A program made the translations under genes and the position numbers. DNA of 64,000 bases from an uncultured Veillonellaceae bacterium (GTDB lineage Bacteria > Bacillota > Negativicutes > Selenomonadales > Selenomonadaceae): the NCBI GenBank assembly GCA_902801565.1, contig CADCIX010000002.1:62001-126000 (forward strand), written 5' to 3'. Within the stretch, counting starts at the first letter, position 1. The number at the start of each line of letters is the position of its first letter. The notes below the pieces were generated by a model. The model did not search any database. It saw only the letters and a program-made list of their open reading frames with translations, and was not told where the DNA came from. Below, piece by piece: positions 34,426 through 43,738 of this stretch.

Positions 34426-35370
34426 TTGAACAAGCTTGCATTTGTATTTCCAGGACAGGGCGCACAGACTGTCGGCATGGGCAAGGATTTTTGCGAGAAG
34501 TATGATGTGGCGAAGCGGCTCTTCAAGGAAGCCGATGAGGCTCTTGGGTATTCCATCCAGAAAATGTGTTTTGAGGGGCCGGCGGATGACCTGAAGCTCA
34601 CCGCCAATACACAGCCTGCCATTCTCACCATGAGCGTCATCGCCAATGAGATCCTCAAGGAGCATGGCATACAGCCGGACATTGCGGGCGGCCATAGCCT
34701 TGGGGAGTATTCTGCCCTCGTTGCGGCGGATGTCCTGAATTTCCAGGATGCAGTGCTTCTCGTGCACAAGCGCGGGCAGTTCATGCAGGAAGCAGTTCCC
34801 GTTGGGGAAGGCGGCATGGCGGCAATCATCGGCCTGGCAGACGAGGTGATTGTCGATGCCTGTGAGAAGGTGACAAGGAGTGCGGGCGAGGTCCAGGCGG
34901 TGAATTTCAACTGCCCGGGCCAGACGGTCATCGCCGGTTCGACAAAGGGCGTGGAGGCGGCTGTGGAAGCACTGAAGGAGGCAGGAGCCAAAAAGGCCGT
35001 GGTGCTGCCGGTCAGTGCCCCCTTCCATAGCACCCTCATGAAGCCCGCTGCGGAGAAGCTGGCGGCAGAATTGGACAAGGTGGAGATTCGCGATGCGAAA
35101 TTCCCCGTGGTTGCGAATGTCAATGGAAAATTGGAACAGAAGGCGGGCGAGATCAAGGAGAATCTCGTCGCGCAGGCGGCCAGTCCCGTGAAGTGGATTG
35201 ATTGTGTGATCGCCATGCGGGAGTTCGGTGCGGACACCTATGTGGAAGCCGGCCCGGGAAAGACCCTCTGCGGCTTCAACAAGCGGATTGACAAGGCTCT
35301 CGTCAGTATGAACGTGGAAAATATGGAAAGCCTGAAAAAAACCCTTGACTATTTCAAGGAGGTTCGATAA
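34426..35370 (+). CDS. fabD: Malonyl-CoA:ACP transacylase
   Basis: 314 residues from TTG 34426 (the nearby ATG 34421 runs straight into a stop). [17 protein letters not shown], the nucleophile motif [15 protein letters not shown] (GHSLG) and [10 protein letters not shown] are typical. It loads malonyl groups onto ACP. GGGGGAAATG supplies the ribosome-binding site. fabG follows directly. Confidence 0.95.
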   Translation: MNKLAFVFPGQGAQTVGMGKDFCEKYDVAKRLFKEADEALGYSIQKMCFEGPADDLKLTANTQPAILTMSVIANEILKEHGIQPDIAGGHSLGEYSALVAADVLNFQDAVLLVHKRGQFMQEAVPVGEGGMAAIIGLADEVIVDACEKVTRSAGEVQAVNFNCPGQTVIAGSTKGVEAAVEALKEAGAKKAVVLPVSAPFHSTLMKPAAEKLAAELDKVEIRDAKFPVVANVNGKLEQKAGEIKENLVAQAASPVKWIDCVIAMREFGADTYVEAGPGKTLCGFNKRIDKALVSMNVENMESLKKTLDYFKEVR

Positions 35371-35371
35371 T

Positions 35372-36115
35372 ATGCTTTTAGATGGAAAAGTTGCGCTTGT
35401 CACGGGAGGCTCCCGTGGCATCGGCAGGGCGATTGCCTTGAGACTGGCAGAGGAAGGGGCCAAGGTTGCCATCAACTATGCCGGGAATGTGAAGGCAGCG
35501 GAGGAAGTCAAGGCTGCCATTGAGGAAAAAGGCGGCAAGGCGATTCTTGTCCAGGCAGATGTGTCGGACAGTGAGGCTGCCGAGGGCATGGTTGCCTCTG
35601 TCGTGGAGGCTTTCGGCACGGTTGATATCCTTGTGAACAATGCAGGCATTACGCGGGATGCTATTTTTGCCCGCATGAAGGAAGAGGATTTCAATGCAGT
35701 GATCAACACGAACCTCAAGGGAGTGTTCCACTGCACGAAGGCTGTGACGAAGCTCATGATGAAGCAGCGGAGCGGGCGTATCGTGAACATGGCGTCTGTC
35801 GTGGGAGTTACCGGAAATGCGGGACAGGCGAACTACAGCGCAGCCAAGGCAGGGGTCATCGGATTTACGAAGTCTGTGGCAAGGGAACTGGCGGGACGCG
35901 GCATTACAGTGAACAGTGTCGCGCCGGGCTTTATCGAGACGGATATGACGGCGGTTCTTTCGGACAAGGTGAAGGAAGCCATGACAGAGGAAATCCCTTT
36001 GAAGCGTGCAGGAAAGCCGGAGGATGTGGCGAATGCGGTGCTTTTCCTCGCTTCGGACAATGCGGCTTATATCACAGGCCAGGTGCTCCATGTAGACGGC
36101 GGCATGGTTATGTGA
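35372..36115 (+). CDS. fabG: 3-oxoacyl-ACP reductase
   Basis: 247 residues from ATG 35372, two bases after the fabD stop; AAGGAGG is inside the end of fabD. It has the SDR fold signatures: [19 protein letters not shown] for [13 protein letters not shown], the catalytic Ser in [26 protein letters not shown] (YxxxK) and the C-terminal HVDGGMVM. It reduces beta-ketoacyl-ACP. Confidence 0.96.
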   Translation: MLLDGKVALVTGGSRGIGRAIALRLAEEGAKVAINYAGNVKAAEEVKAAIEEKGGKAILVQADVSDSEAAEGMVASVVEAFGTVDILVNNAGITRDAIFARMKEEDFNAVINTNLKGVFHCTKAVTKLMMKQRSGRIVNMASVVGVTGNAGQANYSAAKAGVIGFTKSVARELAGRGITVNSVAPGFIETDMTAVLSDKVKEAMTEEIPLKRAGKPEDVANAVLFLASDNAAYITGQVLHVDGGMVM

Positions 36116-36184
36116 TATAACTATATATATGTGTGAATGTAAATCCCGTAATCATCGGAGATCATTGGAGGGAGGTGAGATGGC

Positions 36185-36415
36185 ATGGCAACTTTTGACA
36201 AAGTCCGGGATATCGTGGTAGAGCAGTTAGGCGTTGAGGCTGACGAGGTACAGATCGAGTCCACGTTCATTGATGACTTGGGAGCTGATTCCCTGGATAT
36301 CGTTGAGCTGATCATGGCTTTCGAGGAGGAATTCAATATTGAGATTCCTGATGAGGCTGCGGAGAAGATCAAGACCGTTCAGGATGTTGTGAACTATATA
36401 GACCAGAACAAATAA
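36185..36415 (+). CDS. acpP: Acyl carrier protein
   Basis: 76 residues. The phosphopantetheine serine is in [18 protein letters not shown], and the acidic helices are standard. It carries the growing acyl chain for all Fab enzymes here. GGGAGGTGAG precedes the ATG. The short 5' spacer of about 70 bases starts with an AT-rich stretch. A terminator follows. Confidence 0.98.
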   Translation: MATFDKVRDIVVEQLGVEADEVQIESTFIDDLGADSLDIVELIMAFEEEFNIEIPDEAAEKIKTVQDVVNYIDQNK

Positions 36416-36438
36416 GTTGAGCGTCTTGCCTTTAAGAG

Positions 36439-36470
36439 AATCCCGTGAAGATTGCTTCGCGGGATTTTCT
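36439..36470 (+). terminator. Terminator after acpP
   Basis: AATCCCGTGAAG (36439-36450) pairs with CTTCGCGGGATT (36455-36466), with one G-T pair and a 4-nt loop, then TTCTAAAAA. Confidence 0.75.
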
Positions 36471-36527
36471 AAAAAGGGATATGGGATGAGATTTCCTGAA
36501 TAGGCAGGATGGATGGGAGGAGTTACT

Positions 36528-37472
36528 TTGAAACTTCCAGAACTGAAAATTGGGGAAAAGATCGCAAGAATACCAATCGTTCAGGGGGGAATGGCGATCC
36601 GCCTCTCGACTGCCAGACTTGCAGCTGCGGTGGCAAATGAGGGCGGCATCGGGCTCATTGCTGCATCTGGCATGTCCCACGATGAACTTCGCTATGAGAT
36701 ACGCCTTGCCCGTTCGCTTACCTCTGGTATCATCGGGATCAACATCATGGTGGCAGCAAGGGATTTCGCTGAGGTCGTCAAGACGGCAATCAGTGAAGGA
36801 ATCGACCTTGTTGTGGCCGGCGCGGGGTTTTCCCGTGACATGTTCGGCCTTGGCAAGGATTCCGGAACTCCTATCGTGCCCATTGTATCTACGGCTAAAC
36901 TAGCGAAAATATCCGAACGTCTTGGCGCCTCGGCGGTCGTCGTTGAGGGAAAGGAAGCCGGAGGGCATCTCGGCACGGATACTTCCATACGGAAGATCAT
37001 TCCGGAGGTGCGCGCTGCTGTGAAACTTCCGATCATTGCAGCGGGCGGCGTTCTCACGGGCCAGGACATCGTTGATTTTATAAAGATGGGAGCAAATGGC
37101 GTCCAGATGGGATCGCGTTTTGCCTCCAGTGTTGAATCGAATGCGGCTCCGGCACTTAAGGAATATTACCTGAAATCGAAGCCGGAGGACATCGTGGTCA
37201 TTCATAGCCCTGTCGGCCTTCCAGGCCGTGCCGTGCGGACACCATTTTCACAGAAAGTACTGGAGGGTCCGGTACCGCCGAAGAAATGCGACAACTGTCT
37301 CAAGGCGTGCAAGCACAATTTCTGCATTATCCGTTCCCTCATACGGGCACAGCAGGGTGATGTGGAAACCGGTCTGGTATTTACGGGGGAATACATGCCG
37401 CGCATCGACAAGATCCTGTCGGTGAAGGAAATCTTTTCCAAGCTGAAAGCAGAGGCTGCGGCGGCAGTGTGA
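36528..37472 (+). CDS. FMN-dependent oxidoreductase, nitronate monooxygenase/FabK-like, with C-terminal Cys cluster
   Basis: 314 residues from TTG 36528; ATG 36513 would place the GGGAGGA ribosome-binding site inside the gene. IPIVQGGMAIRLSTARLAAAVANEGGIGLIAASG, EGKEAGGHLGTD and AGGVLTGQDIVDFIKMGANGVQMGSRF give the same fold as FabK. The C-terminus differs: CDNCLKACKHNFCIIRSL carries four cysteines that may bind a metal. It sits between acpP and fabF, where nitronate-monooxygenase-like genes of unknown substrate are often found. A second enoyl reductase is possible but not shown. Confidence 0.82.
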   Translation: MKLPELKIGEKIARIPIVQGGMAIRLSTARLAAAVANEGGIGLIAASGMSHDELRYEIRLARSLTSGIIGINIMVAARDFAEVVKTAISEGIDLVVAGAGFSRDMFGLGKDSGTPIVPIVSTAKLAKISERLGASAVVVEGKEAGGHLGTDTSIRKIIPEVRAAVKLPIIAAGGVLTGQDIVDFIKMGANGVQMGSRFASSVESNAAPALKEYYLKSKPEDIVVIHSPVGLPGRAVRTPFSQKVLEGPVPPKKCDNCLKACKHNFCIIRSLIRAQQGDVETGLVFTGEYMPRIDKILSVKEIFSKLKAEAAAAV

Positions 37473-37489
37473 CGAGAGGAGATGGAGTT

Positions 37490-38734
37490 TTGGGAACTCG
37501 GGTAGTGATTACAGGTTTGGGCGCGATTACGCCAATCGGCATCGGCAAGGAGGACTTCTGGAAGGGACTTCTTGAGGGGCGCAATGGCATTGCACGGATT
37601 ACCCGTTTCGATGCGGAGGGATTTGACGCGCAGATTGCCGGTGAGGTCAAGGACTTTGATCCCACGGCCTATATCGACAAGAAGGAATCCAAGCGCATGG
37701 ATCGCTGCACGCAGTTTGCGGTTGCTGCTGCCAGGCTTGCCATAGAGGATGCCGGGCTGGAGCTCGACAAGGAGAACCTCGAGAGGATTGGGACCTTTGT
37801 CGGTACGGGGATTGGCGGCATGGAGACCATGCACAGCCAGTATGAGAAGTTCTTTGCGAAAGGACCTTCCCGCATCAGCCCCTTCTTTGTGCCCATGATG
37901 ATTCCGAACATGCCTGCGGGGCAGGTGTCCATTGTCTATCATCTGCATGGCCCGTCCAGCTGCATGGCTACTGCCTGTGCTACGGGGACGAACTGCATTG
38001 GGGATGCCTTCCGCGTCATTCAGCGCGGGGATGCGGATGTCATGATTGCCGGTGGCACGGAGGCGGCGATTTCCCAGGCGCCTGTGGCCGGGTTCTCGGC
38101 GATGAAGGCCCTCTGCACGGATCACAATGATGACCCGGAGCACGCTTCCCGCCCCTTTGACAAGAACCGGAGCGGTTTTGTCATGGGTGAGGGCGCAGGG
38201 CTTGTGGTTCTTGAGTCCCTGGAGCATGCAGAGGCTCGCGGCGCCCATATCTATGCTGAGCTCGTAGGCTATGGTGTGAATTCCGATGCCTATCATATGA
38301 CGAGTCCTGCACCTCATGGGGAATATCAGGCGAAATGCATGCAGCTTGCGTTGGATGACGCCGGGATGAAGGCGGCAGATGTGGACTATGTCAATGCACA
38401 TGGCACGTCTACCCATATGAATGACGAGGGAGAAACGGAAGCCATCAAGACCGTCTGGGGAGATGCGGCGAAGGATGTGTCCGTATCCTCCATCAAGTCC
38501 ATGACAGGTCATCTTCTGGGTGCTGCCGGTGGCGTTGAGTGCATTGCATCTGCTTTGTCCGTGGAGAATGACATGCTTCCCCCTACCATCAACTACGAGA
38601 CGCAGGATGAGGGCATGGACCTGGATTATGTGCCGAATAAGGCGAAGGCAAAGACGGTCCGGGCGGCCATGTCGAATTCCTTTGGCTTTGGCGGGCATAA
38701 TGCCTGTCTGCTCTTGAAGAAATACGTGAAGTGA
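37490..38734 (+). CDS. fabF: 3-oxoacyl-ACP synthase II
   Basis: 414 residues from TTG 37490, with GAGAGGAG upstream, giving the usual beginning RVVITGLGAITPIG. The catalytic Cys is in SSCMATACATGTNC, and the two His in VNAHGTSTHMND and SMTGHLLGAAGG. It condenses malonyl-ACP with acyl-ACP. An in-frame ATG at 37469 would overlap the previous gene and is less likely. Confidence 0.96.
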   Translation: MGTRVVITGLGAITPIGIGKEDFWKGLLEGRNGIARITRFDAEGFDAQIAGEVKDFDPTAYIDKKESKRMDRCTQFAVAAARLAIEDAGLELDKENLERIGTFVGTGIGGMETMHSQYEKFFAKGPSRISPFFVPMMIPNMPAGQVSIVYHLHGPSSCMATACATGTNCIGDAFRVIQRGDADVMIAGGTEAAISQAPVAGFSAMKALCTDHNDDPEHASRPFDKNRSGFVMGEGAGLVVLESLEHAEARGAHIYAELVGYGVNSDAYHMTSPAPHGEYQAKCMQLALDDAGMKAADVDYVNAHGTSTHMNDEGETEAIKTVWGDAAKDVSVSSIKSMTGHLLGAAGGVECIASALSVENDMLPPTINYETQDEGMDLDYVPNKAKAKTVRAAMSNSFGFGGHNACLLLKKYVK

Positions 38735-38739
38735 AATCT

Positions 38740-39462
38740 ATGGGAAAAAGGATGTCAGCGGAACGGCAGCAGCAGTTGCTGGAGCTTTCCGGGCGCATGC
38801 AGGTGATGTTTCGCGATATTCATCTTTTGGATACGGCGTTGACCCATACTTCCTATGCCAATGAGGCGAAGGGGCGTGTGGTGCACAATGAGCGTATGGA
38901 ATTTCTTGGGGATGCTGTGCTGGAACTCGCATCCAGTACCTATCTCTATCAGTGCTTTCCGCATCTTCCGGAAGGGGAACTCACAAAGACGAGGGCCGGC
39001 ATTGTCTGTTCGGCTACCTTATCGAAACTGGCGAAAGCCCTTGGATTGGGGGACTGCCTGCTCCTGGGGCATGGAGAGGCCCAGGGCGGAGGACGTACCC
39101 GTGCTTCCAATCTGGAGGATGCCTTTGAGGCGGTCATTGGCGCGGTTTATCTTGACCAGGGCTGGGAGACCGCCCGTGATTATGTGCTGCGCCAGCTTGA
39201 TGGGGAGTTCCGCATGGTGAGGCAGGGCGGTGCCCTGCAGGATTGCAAGACGGTGTTGCAGGAGCTTGTGCAAAAGAAGCCGGGCAGCCAGGTGATTTAT
39301 GAATTGGTGAGTGCCACAGGCCCGGACCATGACAAGGAATTCGTCTTTTCCGTGAAGATCAATGGCGAGATTTTTGGCCATGGGCATGGAAGAAGCAAGA
39401 AGGAAGCGGAGCAGCATGCTGCCCGTGAGGCACTGGATCGTTTAGGAGCGAAGCCGAAATAA
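38740..39462 (+). CDS. rnc: Ribonuclease III
   Basis: 240 residues from ATG 38740; GTG 38731 and ATG 38752 are other options and none has a strong ribosome-binding site, so coupling to fabF is likely. The signature NERMEFLGDAVLELASS holds the catalytic Glu/Asp, with ASNLEDAFEAVIGAVYLD as the second site; the dsRNA-binding domain starts near DCKTVLQELVQKK. It processes rRNA and dsRNA. The fabF-rnc order is conserved in Firmicutes. Confidence 0.96.
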   Translation: MGKRMSAERQQQLLELSGRMQVMFRDIHLLDTALTHTSYANEAKGRVVHNERMEFLGDAVLELASSTYLYQCFPHLPEGELTKTRAGIVCSATLSKLAKALGLGDCLLLGHGEAQGGGRTRASNLEDAFEAVIGAVYLDQGWETARDYVLRQLDGEFRMVRQGGALQDCKTVLQELVQKKPGSQVIYELVSATGPDHDKEFVFSVKINGEIFGHGHGRSKKEAEQHAAREALDRLGAKPK

Positions 39463-39464
39463 CG

Positions 39465-39500
39465 AAAGCCCTGTCGCGGAATGCCGCAGCAGGGCTTTTT
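39465..39500 (+). terminator. Intrinsic terminator after rnc
   Basis: AAAGCCCTG (39465-39473) pairs with CAGGGCTTT (39490-39498), with an inner GCGG/CCGC stem and a run of five T. Confidence 0.85.
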
Positions 39501-39516
39501 GCAGTGAAAGGATGGG

Positions 39517-40332
39517 ATGCATATGCGTGAGCTTACGATGCTGGGGACGGGATCGGCCATGGTCACGAACTGTTTCAACACCTGTTTTGTCATCCAGATG
39601 GATGATGGGGAGTGCTTTCTCACGGATGCCGGGGGCGGGAATACCATCCTGCGGCAGCTGGAATTGGCAGGGGTGGACTACAAGCGGCTTCATCATATGT
39701 TTGTGACTCATGGTCATACCGACCATGTCCTGGGTGTCATATGGGTGATGCGAAAGATTGCCTCCCTCATCAACCAGGGCAAATATGGGGGACTGTTCCA
39801 TATCTATTGCCATGATGTGGTGAAGGAGATGCTGGAGGTCATGGCAGGGCTCACCCTCAAGAAGAAGGACCTGGACCAGCTGGGGAAGGGCATCCTCATC
39901 CATGAGATCAAGGATGGGGAGCAGGTGGAACTCCTGGGCATGAAACTCACGGCCTTTGACATTCTTTCCACGAAGGCGAAACAGTTCGGCTATGCACTGG
40001 AATTCCCCGATGGGTTGCGCCTCTGCTGCCTTGGGGATGAGCCCTATAACGAGCGTGCGGAAAAGTATGCCAGGGGCGTGGACTGGCTTCTCTCCGAGGC
40101 CTTCTGCCAGTACAAGGACAGGGAACGGTTCAAGCCCTATGAAAAGAACCACAGCACGGTAAAGGAGGCAGGAGAAATCGCCGAGAAGCTTAAAGTGAGG
40201 AACCTCATCCTTTATCACACGGAGGACAAGGACATGGAGCACCGCAAGGCGAATTACAGAGCCGAGGCAGAGGAGTACTTCAAGAGCGGGAATGTCTTTG
40301 TCCCGGATGACCTGGAAGTCATTGCTTTATGA
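39517..40332 (+). CDS. MBL-fold metallohydrolase, RNase Z-like
   Basis: 271 residues from ATG 39517; ATG 39523 is also in frame. The zinc motif FVTHGHTDHVLG (HxHxDH) and the N-terminal LTMLGTGSAMVTNCFNTCFVI resemble the ELAC/RNase Z branch. CCLGDEPYNERAEKYARGVDWLLSEAFC and LILYHTEDKD supply the other ligands. The flexible exosite arm of true RNase Z is not obvious, so a small-molecule or nucleotide phosphodiesterase is as likely. Its stop overlaps the next start. Confidence 0.8.
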   Translation: MHMRELTMLGTGSAMVTNCFNTCFVIQMDDGECFLTDAGGGNTILRQLELAGVDYKRLHHMFVTHGHTDHVLGVIWVMRKIASLINQGKYGGLFHIYCHDVVKEMLEVMAGLTLKKKDLDQLGKGILIHEIKDGEQVELLGMKLTAFDILSTKAKQFGYALEFPDGLRLCCLGDEPYNERAEKYARGVDWLLSEAFCQYKDRERFKPYEKNHSTVKEAGEIAEKLKVRNLILYHTEDKDMEHRKANYRAEAEEYFKSGNVFVPDDLEVIAL

Positions 40333-41216
40333 TGCAGTCACCGATGATAGAAATTAATTCCCTGGTGAAGCGTTTTCCCCACAAGGACGTGGAAAACAGG
40401 GATGCCTGGAAGACTGCCGTGGACGGGCTGAGTCTTTCTGTCCGGGAGGGGGAGATCTTCGGGCTGCTCGGACCGAATGGCGCAGGAAAGACTACGACCA
40501 TCCGTATGCTCACCATGCAGACGGCCCCCACGGAGGGGCGCGTGTTCTATGATGGGAAGGAGCTTCGGGAACATGAACGGGACATCAAGCGGCTCATCGG
40601 CGTGGTTCCCCAGCACGTGAATTTTGACCAGGATCTCACGGTGGGGGAGAACATGGAGCTCCATGCCCGCCTGCACCATATGGGAAAGGCGGAGCGAAGA
40701 GCACGCATCGGGGAACTGCTTCGGTATGTAGAGCTTTCCGAGGTGGTGAATGACAGGGTGCGCCAGCTTTCCGGCGGCATGAAGCGCCGTCTGCTCATCG
40801 TGCGGGCCCTCATCCATCGTCCGCGTATCCTCTTTCTCGACGAGCCCACCGTGGCTCTCGACCCCCAGGTGCGGCGCCGCATATGGGATCTTGTTCGCCG
40901 GATGGCGACGGATGGGGTGACGGTTTTCCTGACCACCCATTACATCGAGGAGGCGGAGGCTCTCTGCGACCGCGTGGCCATCATGAACAAGGGTAAATTG
41001 ATTGCTGTCGGGCAGCCCCTGGAGCTTTGCAGACAGATGGGCTCCTATACGGTGGAATGGGATGCGGCAGGGACGCGGGAATACAGGTTTTTCCCCCATA
41101 GGAATGAGGCGGCGGACTTTGCGGCGAAACTTGCGTCTGAGGAGAAGGTGCTGGTGCGCCGCACGAATCTGGAAGACGTATTCATCGAGCTTACGGGCAG
41201 GAAGGAAGGGCTTTGA
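40329..41216 (+). CDS. ABC-2 type exporter, ATP-binding protein
   Basis: 295 residues. Walker A GPNGAGKTTT, signature LSGGMKRRL, Walker B RILFLDEPTVALD and switch His TTHYIEEAEALCDR are all present. It is most like the DrrA/NodI-type group that powers drug or polysaccharide efflux. ATG 40329 overlaps the preceding stop; ATG 40332 is adjacent. The C-terminal 65 residues form a small extra domain. It pairs with the permease that overlaps its stop. Confidence 0.9.
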   Translation: MMQSPMIEINSLVKRFPHKDVENRDAWKTAVDGLSLSVREGEIFGLLGPNGAGKTTTIRMLTMQTAPTEGRVFYDGKELREHERDIKRLIGVVPQHVNFDQDLTVGENMELHARLHHMGKAERRARIGELLRYVELSEVVNDRVRQLSGGMKRRLLIVRALIHRPRILFLDEPTVALDPQVRRRIWDLVRRMATDGVTVFLTTHYIEEAEALCDRVAIMNKGKLIAVGQPLELCRQMGSYTVEWDAAGTREYRFFPHRNEAADFAAKLASEEKVLVRRTNLEDVFIELTGRKEGL

Positions 41217-41953
41217 TGCTGTACGATATATGGACGGTTTTCTGGAGGGACTGGGTGGTGCTGAAGCGCCGCATGGTGAAGTTCCTGTTGAGCCGTATGG
41301 TGGCGCCCATGCTCTATCTTGTCGCCTTTGGATGGGGATTGGGGCGAAGCATTGATGTGGGGGGCGGTTCCTATCTTGATTTTCTTGTGCCGGGCATCCT
41401 CGCCCTGAATTCCATGAACATCAGCTTCAACAGCATCATCCCCGTGCATGCGGAGCGCGTCTATCACAAGAGCCTTGAGGAGTACATCATTGCGCCCATC
41501 TGCCCACAGTCCTTCGTCATCGGCAAGGTCCTGGCTTCCGTTCTTCGCGGCTTGCTTTCCTCGGCCATCATCGTCGGGCTGGCAGTCCTTTTCGGTGCCC
41601 GGTTCACGGTTACGCCGTTGTTTCTTCTCGTGCTCGTCCTGAACTGCGTCATTTTCGCGGAAATTGGTTTCTGGGCGGCAATGGTGATCCAAACCTATGA
41701 GGAAATGGGGCAGGTGAATACCTATATCCTGCTTCCCATGTCCTTCCTCTGTGGCACCTTTTTTTCCACGAATGCGCTGCCGGATGTCCTTCGCTGGTTC
41801 ATCGAGCTTCTGCCCCTCACCCATACGAGCGGGCTTTTGCGGTGCATCGGGAGTGGCGGTGATGGGGCGATGGGGTCGGTTCTTGTTCTGATGATTTACG
41901 CTGTTCTTTGTTTCTTTTTGGGCAATCGGGCGTTTTTGCGGCTTCGTCGTTAA
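41216..41953 (+). CDS. ABC-2 type exporter, permease
   Basis: 245 residues from ATG 41216, overlapping the ATPase stop by one base. About six hydrophobic segments are visible (MVAPMLYLVAFGWGLGRSI, SYLDFLVPGILALNSMNISFN, VLASVLRGLLSSAIIVGLAVLFG and others). DFLVPGILALNSM and FLCGTFFSTNALPDVLRWFIELLPLTH are typical of NodJ/ABC-2 permeases. The substrate is unknown. Confidence 0.88.
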   Translation: MLYDIWTVFWRDWVVLKRRMVKFLLSRMVAPMLYLVAFGWGLGRSIDVGGGSYLDFLVPGILALNSMNISFNSIIPVHAERVYHKSLEEYIIAPICPQSFVIGKVLASVLRGLLSSAIIVGLAVLFGARFTVTPLFLLVLVLNCVIFAEIGFWAAMVIQTYEEMGQVNTYILLPMSFLCGTFFSTNALPDVLRWFIELLPLTHTSGLLRCIGSGGDGAMGSVLVLMIYAVLCFFLGNRAFLRLRR

Positions 41954-41973
41954 GACAGGGGGAGGAAAGGCTA

Positions 41974-42768
41974 TTGTTCAAGGCGATATTGCATCATCGC
42001 GCTGCTTCCTGTGAGGATTGCAGCGGTCTCTGCTGCACAAAGATTGAGGATTTCAGCGTGAAGGCAGGCCAGCTGGAGATTTTTTCCCATGTCAATCTGC
42101 ACATCCATTGCGGGCAGCTTACCGCCATCATCGGCCCCAACGGGGCGGGGAAGAGCACGCTCCTGCGGGCGATTCTCGGGGAGGTTCCCCATACGGGACG
42201 CCTGCGTTATGTGGATGCCAAGGGGAAGCATACGGGGCACCCTGTCATCGGCTATGTGCCGCAGTACCTGCGTTTTGATGTCAGTGCGCCGATCAGTGTC
42301 ATGGATATTTTCATGGCATGTCTGTCAAAGCGTCCTGTCTGGCTCTGCTCCGGCAGCAGTTTGCGCCCGATGGTGCTGGAACAGCTGGCGAGGGTCAAGG
42401 CGGAGCATCTCATCGACCGCCGCCTCGGGGCCCTGTCCGGCGGGGAACTGCAGCGTGTGCTTCTGGCCCTGGCCCTGGACCCTATGCCGGATCTTTTGCT
42501 TCTCGATGAGCCGGTGTCCGGCGTGGACAGGAATGGCAGGGAACTCTTCTACGAGATCGTGGCAGACCTTCGGGCGAAGGAAGATATGGCAATCCTTCTG
42601 GTTTCCCATGACCTTGGCCTTGTGGCGAAGCATGCGGACCAGGTGGTGCTCATGGACAAGGGCGTTCTCGTGAGCGGAACCCCGGAAGACGTGTTCCGGG
42701 ATGCACGGACCAGGCAGGTCTTTGGCATGGTGGATGGTATTGAGGCAGGAGAAGGAGGGCTTGCCTGA
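41974..42768 (+). CDS. Zinc/manganese-type ABC transporter ATPase with Cys-rich N-terminus
   Basis: 264 residues from TTG 41974, after GGGGGAGGAAAGG. Walker A GPNGAGKSTLL, signature LSGGELQRVLLALAL, Walker B LLLLDEPVSGVDRNG and SHDLGLVAKHADQVVLMDKGVL match the ZnuC/MntB/TroB group. The first 21 residues carry His7, His8, Cys13, Cys16, Cys20 and Cys21, a metal-binding-like pattern that I do not know from the usual ZnuC proteins. The permease gene overlaps the stop by one base; no binding-protein gene is adjacent. Confidence 0.85.
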   Translation: MFKAILHHRAASCEDCSGLCCTKIEDFSVKAGQLEIFSHVNLHIHCGQLTAIIGPNGAGKSTLLRAILGEVPHTGRLRYVDAKGKHTGHPVIGYVPQYLRFDVSAPISVMDIFMACLSKRPVWLCSGSSLRPMVLEQLARVKAEHLIDRRLGALSGGELQRVLLALALDPMPDLLLLDEPVSGVDRNGRELFYEIVADLRAKEDMAILLVSHDLGLVAKHADQVVLMDKGVLVSGTPEDVFRDARTRQVFGMVDGIEAGEGGLA

Positions 42769-43610
42769 TGGAAGGAATCTACTCGTTGATGGATATTCTT
42801 TTGCCCTTTCAATGGGCAAGCCATACCTTCATGAGGAATGCTTTTCTGGCGGTGCTTCTGGTGACGCCTCTTTTTGGGATATTGAGCACCATGGTGGTGT
42901 CGAACCGCATGGCCTTCTTTTCGGATTCCCTGGGGCATGGAGCCTTTACCGGCATTGCCATCGGTGCCCTGCTGGGGATCTTCTCTCCCATGGCATCCCT
43001 GGTGGCATTTTCTGTGTTGTTTGCGCTTTTCATCACCTATATCAAGAGCAAGAGCAGCGTTTCCACGGACACGATCATCGGGGTGTTTTCCTCCACGGCG
43101 ATTGCCCTTGGCCTCATGCTCATGTCCCGTGGCGGGAGTTTCAATAAATTTTCCTCTTATCTCATCGGGGATCTGTTGAGCATCACGCAGGAGGATCTCG
43201 CCGCTCTTTTGCTGGTATTTCTTGCAGTGCTGGTTCTTTGGGCATTGCTCTTCAATCGTCTGCTGGTTTTGTCCGTCAATGCCGCCTTTGCCAGCAGCAG
43301 GGGCATCTCTTCTCTTTTGGCGGAGAGCGTATTTGCCGCAATCCTTGCTGTGGTCGTGGCCATCAGCATCCAATGGGTGGGAATCCTCATCATCAATTCC
43401 CTGCTGGTGCTGCCGGCGGCAGGGGCGAGGAACATCACCAACGATGTGAAGCACTATCATCTCGTTTCCGTCCTCATTGCCCTGGTGTCCGGAATCAGCG
43501 GGCTCATTCTGGCATATTACTTCAATATGGCAGCAGGGGCGACCATCGTGGTCATTGCCTCGGCAATTTTCTTTCTGACATTGCTGCTCAAACCATATTT
43601 CGTTAGGTAA
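42768..43610 (+). CDS. Zinc/manganese-type ABC transporter permease
   Basis: 280 residues with about eight hydrophobic segments. FLAVLLVTPLFGILSTMVVSNRMAFFSDSLGHGAFTGIAIG is the conserved ZnuB/TroC region. DTIIGVFSSTAIALGLMLMS and IQWVGILIINSLLVLPAAGARNI are also typical. It works with the preceding ATPase to import zinc, manganese or iron. A terminator closes the unit; the usual binding protein (ZnuA type) is missing from the window. Confidence 0.88.
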   Translation: MEGIYSLMDILLPFQWASHTFMRNAFLAVLLVTPLFGILSTMVVSNRMAFFSDSLGHGAFTGIAIGALLGIFSPMASLVAFSVLFALFITYIKSKSSVSTDTIIGVFSSTAIALGLMLMSRGGSFNKFSSYLIGDLLSITQEDLAALLLVFLAVLVLWALLFNRLLVLSVNAAFASSRGISSLLAESVFAAILAVVVAISIQWVGILIINSLLVLPAAGARNITNDVKHYHLVSVLIALVSGISGLILAYYFNMAAGATIVVIASAIFFLTLLLKPYFVR

Positions 43611-43614
43611 TTTG

Positions 43615-43648
43615 ACCTGTTTTGCGTGATGCAGGCAGGTTTTTTTCC
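43615..43648 (+). terminator. Probable terminator after the metal transporter
   Basis: ACCTG (43615-43619) pairs with CAGGT (43636-43640), with a short inner TGC/GCA pairing, followed by seven T. Confidence 0.62.
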
Positions 43649-43738
43649 TTTTCTGTCGAAATACCTCAGATATATGCGTAAGCTATAAACGTATATGTTA
43701 TGTGGAAGGGTTATGGCATGGAAAAGGAGGGAGCCTTC

